DNA of 64,000 bases from Duganella sp. 1411 (GTDB lineage Bacteria > Pseudomonadota > Gammaproteobacteria > Burkholderiales > Burkholderiaceae_D), in NCBI RefSeq assembly GCF_017833525.1, contig NZ_JAFICD010000006.1, positions 248,001 to 312,000 of the forward strand, written 5' to 3'. Shown here one piece after another: positions 1 to 8,634 of the stretch. The notes below the pieces were generated by a model. The model searched no databases. It saw nothing but the letters and a program-made list of their open reading frames with translations, and was not told the origin of the DNA. Position numbers and translations under genes: made by a program. Each line of letters starts with the position of its first letter. The first letter of the stretch is position 1.

Positions 1-583
1 GCCAGGCGAAGCGGATGTAATCGAAGTCCGCCAGTTCCGCCGGCCGGCGTGGTTGGCCGCGGTGCCGCAGATAGGCCGGTGCCGCCACCAGATGCCTCGG
101 CGAGACGCCGGCCAGCCGGGCCACCGCGTCCGGCGGCAGTTCGCCGCCCTGCCGCAGCGCGATATCGACACCCTCCTTGACCAGATCGACCATGCGGTCG
201 TCGAGTATCAGCTCGATGTCGACCTGCGGATATTGTTCGAGGAAGGCGGCCAGCAAAGCGTTCAGACGAAACTGGCCGAAGGCGGCCGGCGCGTTGACCC
301 GTATCAGCCCGGCCGGCGTATCGGTTTGGCCGCGCGCCTCGGCCACCGCCTCCTGGTATTCCGCCAGCACGCCAAGCGCGCGCTGATAGAACAGGCTTCC
401 CTGCGGCGTCGGCTGCAGGCTGGTGGTGCTGCGCTCGAGCAGGCGCACGCCCAGTTCGCGCTCCAGCGCGGCCATTAACTTGCTGACGGTGGGCTGGGTG
501 GTGCGCTCTTCGCGCGCGACGGCGGACAAGCTGCCCAGTTCGACGGCGCGCACGAAGCAGCGCAAGGAGCGGATGGTGTCCAT
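1..583 (-). CDS. LysR-family transcriptional regulator (3' end outside window)
   Basis: Reading leftwards from an ATG at 583 gives about 194 residues that run off the window edge, so the C-terminus is missing. The N-terminus (MDTIRSLRCFVRAVELGSLS, then AVAREERTTQPTVSKLMAALE) is a classic LysR winged helix-turn-helix over roughly residues 1-60. The start of the LysR effector-binding domain follows, ending near RFAW. It is transcribed divergently from the secreted SGNH hydrolase at 682, the usual LysR arrangement, so that gene is the natural candidate target; this is inference. A palindrome at 591-609 lies immediately upstream of the start. The ligand cannot be told from sequence. Confidence 0.9.
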   Translation of the reverse strand, partial: MDTIRSLRCFVRAVELGSLSAVAREERTTQPTVSKLMAALERELGVRLLERSTTSLQPTPQGSLFYQRALGVLAEYQEAVAEARGQTDTPAGLIRVNAPAAFGQFRLNALLAAFLEQYPQVDIELILDDRMVDLVKEGVDIALRQGGELPPDAVARLAGVSPRHLVAAPAYLRHRGQPRRPAELADFDYIRFAW

Positions 584-590
584 GGTTCAG

Positions 591-609
591 TCATTCGATA
601 TTTGAATGA
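591..609. promoter_or_regulatory. Palindrome in the LysR / SGNH divergent region, probable operator
   Basis: The 99-bp divergent region contains TCATTC, six bases (GATATT), then TGAATGA, a near-perfect inverted repeat of an A+T-rich type that fits the T-N11-A style of LysR boxes. It lies directly against the LysR start codon, a position suited to autorepression and control of the divergent hydrolase gene. No binding evidence; inference from position and symmetry. Confidence 0.45.
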
Positions 610-681
610 AGTATAGTCTAATAAGCCATCTTCCCGTCACATTTGGAATGGCCTATCGTGCGGTTTTTAAAGGAGCCCACG

Positions 682-1917
682 ATGAAAACACTGACCAATC
701 TCGCACTGGCCGCCGCGCTCGCGCTGGCGCCTCCGATCCAGGCAGGCGAACCAGCGACGGCATGGACGTCGAGTTGGTACGCCAGCCCGCACGCCACCTG
801 GGGCGCGGACTTTCCCTTGCCGACGGCCGTACCGGCGATGCTGCAGCGGCAAACCGTGCGCGAGACGGCGCGCATCAGCGTCGGCGGGCGACGCGTGCGT
901 GTCGTCCTGTCGAACAGCTATGGCGAGCGGCCGATGGTGATCGGCGAGGCGCGCATCGCCCGTGCCGGAGACGCGGCCGGTGCCGTACGAGGTCCGGATC
1001 ACGCGCTGACGTTTGGCGGCAAGCGCGCGGCCACGATACCGGCCGGCGCGCCGCTCGTCAGCGATCCTGTCGATCTGCCCGTGGGCGCGCTGGAAAAGCT
1101 GACGGTCAGCGTCTATCTGCCGCAGGCGACGCCGCTGAAGACATTCCACTGGGGTGCGCAGCAGACCGGCCATATCGCAGACGGTAACGTCACCACCGCG
1201 GCCACGTTGAAGGATGCACAGGCGCTGCATGGCCGCGCGCTGCTCAGCGCCATCTTGGTCGACGCGCCCGGCGGCAAAGGCGTCGTGGTCGCGCTGGGGG
1301 ACTCTATCACCGACGGCAACGGCTCGACGCCGGACCGCGACCGGCGCTGGCCGGATTATCTGGCCGCGCGCCTGGGCGCGGACGGCGTCGGCGTGGTCAA
1401 TGCCGGCATCTCCGGGGCCCGGCTGCTGGGCGACCGCATGGGTGTGAACGCGGCGGCGCGTTTCGGGCGGGATGTGTTGGGTCAGGCCGGAGTCGGGACC
1501 GTCGTGGTTCTGATGGGGATCAACGACATCGGCTGGCCGCAAAGCGCGTTCGCGCCGGACGAGCCGCCGATGCGTGCGGAGCGCATGATCGCCGTTTATC
1601 GTCAGTTGATCGCGCAGGCGCGCGTGCGCGGGGTGCGCATCGTCGGCGGGACGTTGTTGCCGTTTGAAGGGGCGCTGAACGGCACGCCGTTCGAGGGTTA
1701 TTACACGCCCGCCAAAGACGCGGTGCGGCGCGAGGTCAATCAGTGGATCAGGGAGAGTGGGGAGTTCGACGCCGTGGTCGATTTCGATGCGGTGGTGCGC
1801 GATCCGTCGCGGCCAGCGCGCATGTTGCCCCGCTATGACAGTGGCGATCATTTGCATCCCGGAGACGCCGGGTATGAAGCGATGGCGAAGGTGGTGGAGG
1901 TTGGCGGATTGCCGTGA
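682..1917 (+). CDS. Secreted SGNH/GDSL-family hydrolase (esterase-like)
   Basis: Predicted 411 residues, exported by a Sec signal peptide (MKTLTNLALAAALALAPPIQA). The catalytic half starts near residue 200 with the block I motif ALGDSITDG (nucleophile Ser about 207). Block II is NAGISGARLL, block III GINDI near residue 279, and the Asp-His dyad is in SGDHLHP near residue 389. The N-terminal ~180 residues form a beta-rich module found in larger SGNH esterases. The start at 682 is chosen over an in-frame ATG at 643 because AAGGAG lies 7 bases upstream and the signal peptide begins there. Substrate (acyl ester or acetylated glycan) is unknown. It is divergent from a LysR regulator. Confidence 0.85.
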   Translation: MKTLTNLALAAALALAPPIQAGEPATAWTSSWYASPHATWGADFPLPTAVPAMLQRQTVRETARISVGGRRVRVVLSNSYGERPMVIGEARIARAGDAAGAVRGPDHALTFGGKRAATIPAGAPLVSDPVDLPVGALEKLTVSVYLPQATPLKTFHWGAQQTGHIADGNVTTAATLKDAQALHGRALLSAILVDAPGGKGVVVALGDSITDGNGSTPDRDRRWPDYLAARLGADGVGVVNAGISGARLLGDRMGVNAAARFGRDVLGQAGVGTVVVLMGINDIGWPQSAFAPDEPPMRAERMIAVYRQLIAQARVRGVRIVGGTLLPFEGALNGTPFEGYYTPAKDAVRREVNQWIRESGEFDAVVDFDAVVRDPSRPARMLPRYDSGDHLHPGDAGYEAMAKVVEVGGLP

Positions 1918-1941
1918 TCGGCCAGAAGATAGGTCGCAGGC

Positions 1942-2082
1942 CGCGCACGCATTGGCGGATTACGCTGCGCTAATCCGCTCGCCCACGTTGATATGTCAAC
2001 GGCCATTCAATTGGCGTGTCCCCGGAGGCACGTAGGGCGGATTAGGCGGAACGCCGTAATCCGCCAATGCATGCGCCACCGA
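1942..2082. repeat. R1 repeat, copy a (REP-like inverted doublet)
   Basis: Two halves: a B-type half (GGCGGATTACGCTGCGCTAA...) at about 1950-1978 and an A-type half (CACGTAGGGCGGATTAGGCG...) at about 2032-2082. They are separated by roughly 50 bp of unrelated sequence. Each half can fold as its own hairpin through GGCGGATTA/TAATCCGCC. The outer end of the B half is degenerate. It lies between the converging SGNH hydrolase and dxs genes. Confidence 0.85.
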
Positions 2083-2092
2083 GACGCACAAA

Positions 2093-3961
2093 TCAACCGT
2101 TGTTGACGACCAAACGCGGCTCGTTGTCGAAGCGCTTCTTGATCGAGGCGGTGATACCGGCGCCGTCCAAACCCACGCTCGCCAGCAGCTTGACCGGATC
2201 GCCATGGTCGATGAATTTATCCGGCAAGCCAAGCATCAACACCTGCTTGACGATGCCTTCGGCCGCCAGCGCCTCGGCCACCGCCGAGCCGGCGCCGCCC
2301 ATGATCGCGCCCTCTTCCACCGTCACCAGATAATCGTGATCGGCGGCCAGCTCCTTGACCAACTCCACATCCAGCGGCTTGATGAAACGCATATTGGCGA
2401 CCGTCGCGTCGAGCGTCTCGCCCGCCGCCAACGACGGCGCGACCATCGACCCGAACGCCAGGATCGCAATCTTCTGCCCCTTGCGCTTGATCTCGCCCTT
2501 GCCGATCTCGATCGTCGTCAACTCCGGCTTGATCGCCGCGCCGATGCCGGCGCCGCGCGGATAGCGGATCGCCGCCGGTCCCTTGTACTGGTAGCCGGTG
2601 GTGAGCATCTGGCGGCATTCGTTTTCATCCGAGGCGGCCATGACGACCATGTTCGGAATGCAGCGCAGGTAAGCCAGATCGTAGTTGCCCGCGTGCGTGG
2701 CGCCGTCGGCGCCGACCAAACCGGCGCGGTCCAGTGCAAACGTAACGTCCAGGTTTTGCAGCGCGACGTCGTGGATCAACTGGTCGTAGGCGCGCTGCAG
2801 GAAGGTCGAATAAATCGCCACCACCGGCTTCATGTCCTCGCAGGCCAGGCCGGCGCCGAAGGTCACCGCGTGCTGCTCGGCGATGCCGACGTCGAAATAG
2901 CGGTCCGGATATTCCTGCTCGAAGCGCACCATGCCCGAGCCTTCGCGCATCGCCGGCGTGATGCCGACCAGCTTCTTGTCGGCGGCGGCCATGTCGCACA
3001 GCCAGTTGCCGAAGACGTCGGTGTAGGTCATCTTGCCGGGCGCGGCGGCCGGCTTGATGCCTTCGGCCGGATTGAACTTGCCCGGACCGTGATACAAAGT
3101 CGGCTCGGCCTCGGCCAGTTTGTAGCCTTGGCCTTTTTTGGTCACCACGTGCAGGAACTGCGGTCCCTTGAGCTGCTTGATGTTCTGCAGCGTCGGGATC
3201 AGCGAATCCAGGTCGTGGCCGTCGATCGGGCCGATGTAATTAAAACCGAATTCCTCGAACATCGTGGCCGGGACCACCATGCCCTTGGCGTGTTCCTCCA
3301 GCCGCTTGGCCAGTTCCAGCACCGGGCCGGGCAGCACCGATTTGCCGACGTTCTTGGCGGCCGCGTAGAACTGCCCCGACATCAGGCGCGCCAGGTAGCG
3401 GTTCAACGCGCCGACCGGCGGCGAGATCGACATGTCGTTGTCGTTGAGGATGACCAGCAGGTTGATGTCGTCCTGCACGCCGGCGTTGTTGAGCGCCTCG
3501 AACGCCATGCCGGCGGTCATCGAGCCGTCGCCGATGACAGCGATCGCGTGGCGGTGCTCGCCCTTGATCTTGGCCGCCTGCGCCATGCCCAGCGCCGCCG
3601 AGATCGACGTCGACGAGTGCGCCGTGCCGAAGGTGTCGTATTCGCTCTCGTCGCGCTTGGGGAAGCCGGAGATGCCGTTCAACTGGCGCAGCGTGTTCAT
3701 GCGCTCGCGCCGGCCGGTGAGGATCTTGTGCGAGTACGTCTGGTGACCGACGTCCCAGACGATGCGGTCGTGCGGCGTGTTGAACACGTAGTGCAGCGCC
3801 ACGGTCAGCTCCACCGTGCCCAGGTTGGACGACAGGTGGCCGCCGGTCTTGGAGACCGAGTCGAGCAGGTAGGCGCGCAGTTCGTGCGCCAGTGGCGTCA
3901 GTTGCGAGTACGCCAGTTTGCGCACGTCGGCGGGTGAATCTATATTTTGTAGCAAGTTCAT
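2093..3961 (-). CDS. dxs: 1-deoxy-D-xylulose-5-phosphate synthase
   Basis: 622 residues, the full length of the family. It condenses pyruvate and glyceraldehyde 3-phosphate to DXP with thiamine diphosphate, the first step of the MEP isoprenoid pathway, in the cytoplasm. Visible features: LSSNLGTVELTVALHYVF with the conserved HTYSHKILTGR stretch, the ThDP-binding block GDGSMTAGMAFEALNNAG (about 150-170), the DLAYLRCIPN and GAGLACEDMKPVVAIYSTF transketolase blocks, and a C-terminal transketolase domain. The ATG at 3961 directly abuts the ispA stop codon, so the two are translationally linked. ThDP dependence ties it to the thiamine operon at 23.7-28.4 kb. Confidence 0.97.
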   Translation of the reverse strand: MNLLQNIDSPADVRKLAYSQLTPLAHELRAYLLDSVSKTGGHLSSNLGTVELTVALHYVFNTPHDRIVWDVGHQTYSHKILTGRRERMNTLRQLNGISGFPKRDESEYDTFGTAHSSTSISAALGMAQAAKIKGEHRHAIAVIGDGSMTAGMAFEALNNAGVQDDINLLVILNDNDMSISPPVGALNRYLARLMSGQFYAAAKNVGKSVLPGPVLELAKRLEEHAKGMVVPATMFEEFGFNYIGPIDGHDLDSLIPTLQNIKQLKGPQFLHVVTKKGQGYKLAEAEPTLYHGPGKFNPAEGIKPAAAPGKMTYTDVFGNWLCDMAAADKKLVGITPAMREGSGMVRFEQEYPDRYFDVGIAEQHAVTFGAGLACEDMKPVVAIYSTFLQRAYDQLIHDVALQNLDVTFALDRAGLVGADGATHAGNYDLAYLRCIPNMVVMAASDENECRQMLTTGYQYKGPAAIRYPRGAGIGAAIKPELTTIEIGKGEIKRKGQKIAILAFGSMVAPSLAAGETLDATVANMRFIKPLDVELVKELAADHDYLVTVEEGAIMGGAGSAVAEALAAEGIVKQVLMLGLPDKFIDHGDPVKLLASVGLDGAGITASIKKRFDNEPRLVVNNG

Positions 3962-4852
3962 TTATGCCTTCCGCTGCACGATCAAATCCGCGAGTTCGCG
4001 TAACCGCAGAGCTTTATCTCCGAACGGCGCGAGCGCTGCGTGCGCGTCGAGCCGCAATGTTTGCGCCAGCGCGCGCGACGGTTCCAGACCCAGTATCGAG
4101 ACGTAGGTCGGCTTGTTGTCGGCCGCATCCTTGCCGGCGGTCTTGCCCAGCGTGGCCGAATCGGCCGTCGCGTCGAGCACGTCGTCGACCACCTGGAAGG
4201 CCAGGCCGATGGCGCGCGCGTAGGCGTCCACCGCCGCCAGTTCGGCGTCGTCGAGGTCCTTGCCGGCCAGCGCGCCGAGGATCACGGCGGCGCGCAGCAA
4301 CGCGCCGGTCTTGAGCTGGTGCATGCGCTCCAGCTGTTCCAGGGTCAGGCTCACGCCCACGCTGTCCAGATCGATCGCCTGGCCGCCGCACATGCCGGCC
4401 GAGCCGGAGGCGTGCGCCAGCAGGCGCAGCATCGCCACCTGGCGCGCGGGCGGCACGCCGCCGGCCTCGGACAGCACCAGGAAGGCCTGCGACTGCAGCG
4501 CGTCGCCCACCAGCAGCGCGGTGGCCTCGTCGTAGGCCACGTGCACGGTCGGCTTGCCGCGGCGCAGCGCGTCGTCGTCCATGCACGGCATGTCGTCGTG
4601 CACCAGCGAGTAGGCGTGGATCATTTCGACGGCGGCGGCGGCGCGGCTCAAGGTGGCCGGGTCGGCGTCGAACAGCGCGCCGGCCGCGTACACCAGCAGC
4701 GGGCGCACGCGCTTGCCGCCGCCGAGCAGCGCGTAGCGCATCGCCTCGTGCAGCTTGGCCGGCACCGCCGTGGCCGGGGGCAGGAAACCGGATAAATCGT
4801 TTTCTGATCCGGCCTGCACGGTCTTCATCCAGTCGTCGAAGGCGCCGCTCAT
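3962..4852 (-). CDS. ispA: (2E,6E)-farnesyl diphosphate synthase
   Basis: 296 residues. Short-chain trans-prenyltransferase that extends DMAPP or GPP with IPP to farnesyl diphosphate, feeding quinone and undecaprenyl synthesis. The first aspartate-rich motif is DDMPCMDDDALRRGKPT (DDx4D, typical of bacterial FPP synthases, near residue 93). The second is FQVVDDVLD near residue 220. GGKRVRPLLVYA and the KTGALL stretch complete the family signature. It sits between xseB and dxs: its ATG overlaps the xseB stop by 4 bases and dxs follows with no gap, the usual xseB-ispA-dxs operon of proteobacteria. Confidence 0.96.
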   Translation of the reverse strand: MSGAFDDWMKTVQAGSENDLSGFLPPATAVPAKLHEAMRYALLGGGKRVRPLLVYAAGALFDADPATLSRAAAAVEMIHAYSLVHDDMPCMDDDALRRGKPTVHVAYDEATALLVGDALQSQAFLVLSEAGGVPPARQVAMLRLLAHASGSAGMCGGQAIDLDSVGVSLTLEQLERMHQLKTGALLRAAVILGALAGKDLDDAELAAVDAYARAIGLAFQVVDDVLDATADSATLGKTAGKDAADNKPTYVSILGLEPSRALAQTLRLDAHAALAPFGDKALRLRELADLIVQRKA

Positions 4853-5103
4853 TGTTCGGCCTCGCCGCTTTCCGCGAACGGTTTGAGCATGTCGCCCTCC
4901 AGCACCTTGACCTGCGATTCGACTTTCTCGAGCTGGGCGGCGCAGAACTTGACCAGCTCCGAGCCGCGCGCGTAGGCGGCCACCGACGCTTCGAGCGGCA
5001 GTTGCCCGGCTTCCATTTGCGCGACCAAGGTCGCCAGCTCGGCCATCGCTTCTTCGAACGAGACGGGGGCGGTGGTCGGATCGGCGGTTAATTTCTTAGA
5101 CAT
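4849..5103 (-). CDS. xseB: Exodeoxyribonuclease VII small subunit
   Basis: 84 residues counted from the ATG at 5103 (MSKKLTADPT...). Small acidic helical subunit that coats XseA in exonuclease VII, which degrades single-stranded DNA in both directions. The diagnostic pattern is SFEEAMAELATLVAQMEAGQ then LPLEASVAAYARGSELVKFC, the family's two-helix core. An in-frame GTG at 5109 would add two residues; I prefer the ATG. First gene of xseB-ispA-dxs, overlapping ispA by 4 bases. xseA is not in the window. Confidence 0.94.
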   Translation of the reverse strand: MSKKLTADPTTAPVSFEEAMAELATLVAQMEAGQLPLEASVAAYARGSELVKFCAAQLEKVESQVKVLEGDMLKPFAESGEAEQ

Positions 5104-5109
5104 AATCAC

Positions 5110-5425
5110 TCAGGTTTCAAGGCGAAAACACGTGCCAGCGCAGTGTAGCCCGTTATTTTAGAACAAACCACCTTCTCCGGTGGAACTATAGCGGCGGCGC
5201 CGGCGCCAGACTATGGATTTTATCGTAATCGCCCCCATATCCTTCACCTGCATGCAGTTGTTACAAGTTTTTGCACATAAAACGAGCACTGCGGTCTGTC
5301 GGGGGTGAGCGAAAGGCGGTATAATCGCCGGTTCTGTCCGAAATACCATTTTCAACGAACTTGAATTCAGGTCTTTACGGATTCTGTCTCTCTTTGGTTT
5401 GATGTACATATTAAGGGGGGTTGGG
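5110..5425. other. Intergenic region between xseB and the Rieske oxygenase
   Basis: This 316-bp divergent gap must hold promoters for both flanking operons. A TATAAT at 5320-5325 on the plus strand is a possible -10 box but no convincing -35 lies at the right distance. The region is visibly more A+T-rich than the genes. A 97-codon open frame on the minus strand crosses it and runs into the Rieske gene; I regard it as chance. No repeat, tRNA or terminator seen. Confidence 0.5.
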
Positions 5426-6526
5426 ATGTCCGATCTGGGTACCCACGCCAAGCTGGCGCGTCCACACGCGCAACTGCCGGTAAACGTCTACTTCGACGAA
5501 GCGCTGTTGCAGCGTGAAATGCAGCAATTATTCCAGGCCGGTCCGCGTTATGTCGGGCACGAACTGATGGTGCCGAACGTCGGCGACTTCGCCACCCTCG
5601 TTTCCGAAAACGAGGGGCGTATGCTGGTGCGCAACGCTAACGGGCTCGAGCTGCTGTCCAACGTCTGCCGCCACCGCCAGGCGCTGATGTTCAACGGCCG
5701 TGGCAACGCCAACAACATCGTCTGCCCGCTGCACCGCTGGACCTACGACCTCAAGGGCGAGTTGATCGGCGCGCCGCACTTCCCCGAGACGCCGTGCCTG
5801 AACCTGCCCAAAACCCAGCTGCAAAGCTGGAACGGCTTGCTGTTCGAGCAAAACGGCTACAACGTCATGGACAAGCTCAAACACCTGTCGGTGACGGGCG
5901 ACCTCGATTTCTCCGGCTACATGTTCGACCACGCCGAGGTGCAGGTCTGCAACTACAACTGGAAGACCTTCATCGAGGTCTACCTGGAGGACTACCACGT
6001 CGAGCCGTTCCATCCGGGCCTGGGCGGCTTTGTCAGCTGCGACGACCTGCGCTGGGAATTCGGCCGCGACTACAGCGTGCAGACCGTCGGCGTCAACAAG
6101 GGCCTGCTCAAGTCCGGCTCCGAGATCTACCAGCGCTGGCAGGAGCAGGTGCTCAAGTTCCGCGGCGGCGAACCACCGCCGTACGGCGCCATCTGGCTGA
6201 CCCTGTACCCGAACATCATGGTCGAGTGGTATCCGCACGTGCTGATCGTCTCGACCCTGTGGCCGGACGGCCCGCAGCGCACCCGCAACGTGGTGGAGTT
6301 CTACTACCCCGAGGAGATCGTGCTGTTCGAGCGCGAGTTCATCGAGGCCGAACGCGCCGCCTACATGGAAACGGTGGCCGAGGACGACGAGATCGCGCTG
6401 CGCATGGACGCCGGCCGCAAGGCCCTGTTCGAACGCGGCACCACCGACGCCGGCCCCTATCAATCACCGATGGAAGACGGCATGCAGCACTTCCACGAGT
6501 GGTACCGCGCCAATATCGACATCTAA
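5426..6526 (+). CDS. Rieske [2Fe-2S] aromatic ring-hydroxylating oxygenase, alpha subunit
   Basis: 366 residues. The N-terminal Rieske domain has ligands Cys81-x-His83 and Cys100-x2-His103 (CRHRQ ... CPLHRW). The C-terminal START-like catalytic domain carries a mononuclear-iron motif EDYHVEPFH, with His191 and His196 as likely ligands and a bridging Asp189. The start at 5426 follows AAGGGGGG; an in-frame ATG at 5399 lacks one. No beta subunit, ferredoxin or reductase is adjacent, so electron donors must be elsewhere, as in single-component choline monooxygenase-like members. Substrate cannot be told. It begins a plus-strand run with an EamA exporter and a sulfurtransferase. Confidence 0.88.
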   Translation: MSDLGTHAKLARPHAQLPVNVYFDEALLQREMQQLFQAGPRYVGHELMVPNVGDFATLVSENEGRMLVRNANGLELLSNVCRHRQALMFNGRGNANNIVCPLHRWTYDLKGELIGAPHFPETPCLNLPKTQLQSWNGLLFEQNGYNVMDKLKHLSVTGDLDFSGYMFDHAEVQVCNYNWKTFIEVYLEDYHVEPFHPGLGGFVSCDDLRWEFGRDYSVQTVGVNKGLLKSGSEIYQRWQEQVLKFRGGEPPPYGAIWLTLYPNIMVEWYPHVLIVSTLWPDGPQRTRNVVEFYYPEEIVLFEREFIEAERAAYMETVAEDDEIALRMDAGRKALFERGTTDAGPYQSPMEDGMQHFHEWYRANIDI

Positions 6527-6539
6527 CCACGGAAACCGG

Positions 6540-7463
6540 ATGCAATCACTTTGGATGTTGTTCGCCAGCTTCATGTTCGCCGTCATGGGGGTGTGCGTGA
6601 AGCTGGCCTCCGAAGAGTTCTCGACATCCGAAATGGTCATGTACCGGGGCATCGTCGGCGTCGTCGTGCTGGGGGTGATCATCCGCGCGCAGGGCGGCAG
6701 CTTCCGCACCACGATGCCGATGGCCCACTTCTGGCGCTGCCTGATCGGCGTCATCTCGCTGTGGTTGTGGTACTACTCGATCGGCAACCTGCCGCTGGCC
6801 ACGGCCATGACGCTCAACTACCTGTCACCGATCTGGATCGCCGTGTGGCTGTTCGCGATGGGCTGGTGGCACGCCAGGAACCAGGTCAAGTGGCCGCTGC
6901 TGGTGGCCGTGGCGATGAGCTTTGTCGGCGTCACCCTGCTGCTGCGGCCGGCCTTCGACAGCAACCAGCTGGTGCCGGCGCTGGTCGCGCTGTTCTCCAG
7001 CGTGCTGACGGCGATGGCGTACATGCAGGTGCGCAAGCTGGGCCTGGCGGGCGAACCGGAAAACCGCGTGGTGTTCTATTTCGCGGTGATGAACATCGTC
7101 GCCGGCGTGGCCGGCAATTACCTGTTCGCCGGCGGCAAACCGGCCGTCTGGCACCCGATCAACACCGCCCACGGCGCGTTGCTGTTGCTGGGCATCGGCG
7201 TGTGCGCCACCAGCGCGCAGATCGCCATGACGCGCGCCTACCGCCTGGGCCAGACCCTGGTCGTCGCCAATCTGCAATACACCGGCATCGTGTTCTCCAG
7301 CATCTGGGGCGTGCTGGTGTTCGGCGACGTGTTCAGCTGGCACAGCTGGGCCGGCATCGCCATCATTCTTGCGTCGGGCGTGGCCACGACGTTCTACAAT
7401 ACCCGTAACACCGAACGCGGTAAGGCCATCGCCAATACCGACCCGATCGCCAGCGAAGTTTAA
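6540..7463 (+). CDS. DMT-superfamily EamA transporter
   Basis: 307 residues, almost entirely hydrophobic with about ten transmembrane helices arranged as two EamA repeats (first roughly residues 1-135, second 145-285). Inner-membrane exporter or importer of small metabolites; substrate unknown. The N-terminus (MQSLWMLFASFMFAVMGVCV) and the internal NYLSPIWIAVWLF stretch are typical. It starts 13 bases after the Rieske oxygenase stop and ends 13 bases before the sulfurtransferase start, so the three genes are very likely co-transcribed. Whether they act together is not evident. Confidence 0.88.
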   Translation: MQSLWMLFASFMFAVMGVCVKLASEEFSTSEMVMYRGIVGVVVLGVIIRAQGGSFRTTMPMAHFWRCLIGVISLWLWYYSIGNLPLATAMTLNYLSPIWIAVWLFAMGWWHARNQVKWPLLVAVAMSFVGVTLLLRPAFDSNQLVPALVALFSSVLTAMAYMQVRKLGLAGEPENRVVFYFAVMNIVAGVAGNYLFAGGKPAVWHPINTAHGALLLLGIGVCATSAQIAMTRAYRLGQTLVVANLQYTGIVFSSIWGVLVFGDVFSWHSWAGIAIILASGVATTFYNTRNTERGKAIANTDPIASEV

Positions 7464-7476
7464 GGAGTCCGGAACC

Positions 7477-8328
7477 ATGTACACCACGTTGATCAGCGCC
7501 GCCGACCTGTCCCAGCATGTGAACGATGACAACTGGGTCATCCTCGATTGCCGGCACGACTTGATGAATCCGAACGCGGGCCGCGACGGCTACGCCATCG
7601 GCCACATCCAGAACGCCCAGTTCGCCCATCTCGACACCGACCTGGCGGGCGCCAAGACCGGGCCGGACGGCACGTTCCGCGGCCGCCACCCGCTGCCCGA
7701 GCGGGCCGCGCTGATCGCGACCTTGCGCGGCTGGGGCATCAACGACGACACGCAAGTAGTGGCCTACGACGCGCACGGCGGCATGTTCGCCGCGCGGCTG
7801 TGGTGGCTGCTGCGCTGGGTCGGCCATCCGGCGGTGGCGGTGCTCGACGGCGGCCTGGCCGCGTGGCAGTCGCAAGGCTTGCCCTTGGTGACGATGACGG
7901 TCGCGCGCGCCGGCGGCACGATCAGCGACAAGCCGTCGCTGGCGCACACGGTGACGGTCGACGACGTGGAATCGAACCTGGTCACGCAGACGCGGGTGGT
8001 GGTGGACGCGCGCGCGCCGGACCGCTTCCGCGGCGAGAACGAGACCATCGATCCGGTCGGCGGCCATATCCCGGGCGCCAAGAACCGCTTCTTCAAGGAC
8101 AATCTGACGGCGGACGGACGGTTCAAGGACGCCGAGCAGCTGAAGCGGGAATTTTCGCCGTTGTTCGCGGCCGCGCCGCTGGCGATCATGCAGTGCGGCT
8201 CGGGCGCGACGGCCTGCCACAATTTGCTGGCGTTGGAGATCGCCGGCCTGCCCGGCGCGGCGCTGTATCCCGGCTCGTGGAGCGAGTGGTGCGCGGACCC
8301 GGCGCGGCCGGTGGCGACGGGCGGTTAA
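7477..8328 (+). CDS. sseA: 3-mercaptopyruvate sulfurtransferase / thiosulfate sulfurtransferase (two-domain rhodanese)
   Basis: 283 residues with two rhodanese domains. The N-terminal one is inactive and the C-terminal one carries the catalytic Cys240 in QCGSGATACHN. A CGSG[VAS]TA loop is the SseA/mercaptopyruvate type rather than the CRxGx thiosulfate type, so the 3-mercaptopyruvate activity is preferred. The N-domain shows the family sequence VILDCRHDLMNPNAGRDGY. The ATG at 7477 has AAGGAG nine bases upstream overlapping the EamA stop region; in-frame ORF further upstream is inside EamA. Its TAA overlaps the stop codon of the converging antitoxin-like gene (shared TTAA, 8325-8328). Confidence 0.9.
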   Translation: MYTTLISAADLSQHVNDDNWVILDCRHDLMNPNAGRDGYAIGHIQNAQFAHLDTDLAGAKTGPDGTFRGRHPLPERAALIATLRGWGINDDTQVVAYDAHGGMFAARLWWLLRWVGHPAVAVLDGGLAAWQSQGLPLVTMTVARAGGTISDKPSLAHTVTVDDVESNLVTQTRVVVDARAPDRFRGENETIDPVGGHIPGAKNRFFKDNLTADGRFKDAEQLKREFSPLFAAAPLAIMQCGSGATACHNLLALEIAGLPGAALYPGSWSEWCADPARPVATGG

Positions 8329-8627
8329 GGCCGGCGGGTATGTCGCGTCCCGCTTAGAGCTTGGGTTTTGCCATGAATGGCAATCAAATTTCTAACCTCC
8401 CCCATCACTTCCGCGTTGTCGATGCCTACATTCGACTTGAAATACTCGTCGGCTTCAATATCTGCGCGGATGCCCTCCTCCACATCGTCGAAACCGTAAA
8501 GCCAAACATCCGGCCACAAATCTTCGGCGCTCAGTTTTGCCATCACGGCCAGCCGCTCAAGCCTTGAGCGGTCTCCAGCCGAGAGTGCGGTTAGCGCTTC
8601 TAACTGTTTATTTCGGCTGGAATCCAT
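8325..8627 (-). CDS. Antitoxin-like small protein, paralogue 1 of a tandem array
   Basis: 100 residues, cytoplasmic, charged. The N-terminal segment (MDSSRNKQLEALTALSAGDR then SRLERLAVMAKLSAEDLW) is clearly homologous to the two neighbouring units. A conserved PDVWLYGFDDVEEGI core follows. The 'AAGRT..EEVMA' block seen in units 2 and 3, which resembles the C-terminal part of Phd/RelB-type antitoxins, has diverged here (NVGIDNAEVMGEV). The C-terminal tail is unique. Seven bases separate it from the unit 2 stop, so it is the last gene of a three-unit operon. No toxin gene is adjacent. The antitoxin reading is an inference from motif style; the true family is uncertain. Confidence 0.65.
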   Translation of the reverse strand: MDSSRNKQLEALTALSAGDRSRLERLAVMAKLSAEDLWPDVWLYGFDDVEEGIRADIEADEYFKSNVGIDNAEVMGEVRNLIAIHGKTQALSGTRHTRRP

Positions 8628-8634
8628 ATTTCCA

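Noticed and set aside
5158..5451. A 97-codon minus-strand ORF between xseB and the Rieske gene
   Set aside because: No ribosome-binding site or family pattern, low-complexity Arg stretch, and it overlaps the real start of the Rieske gene and the expected promoters.
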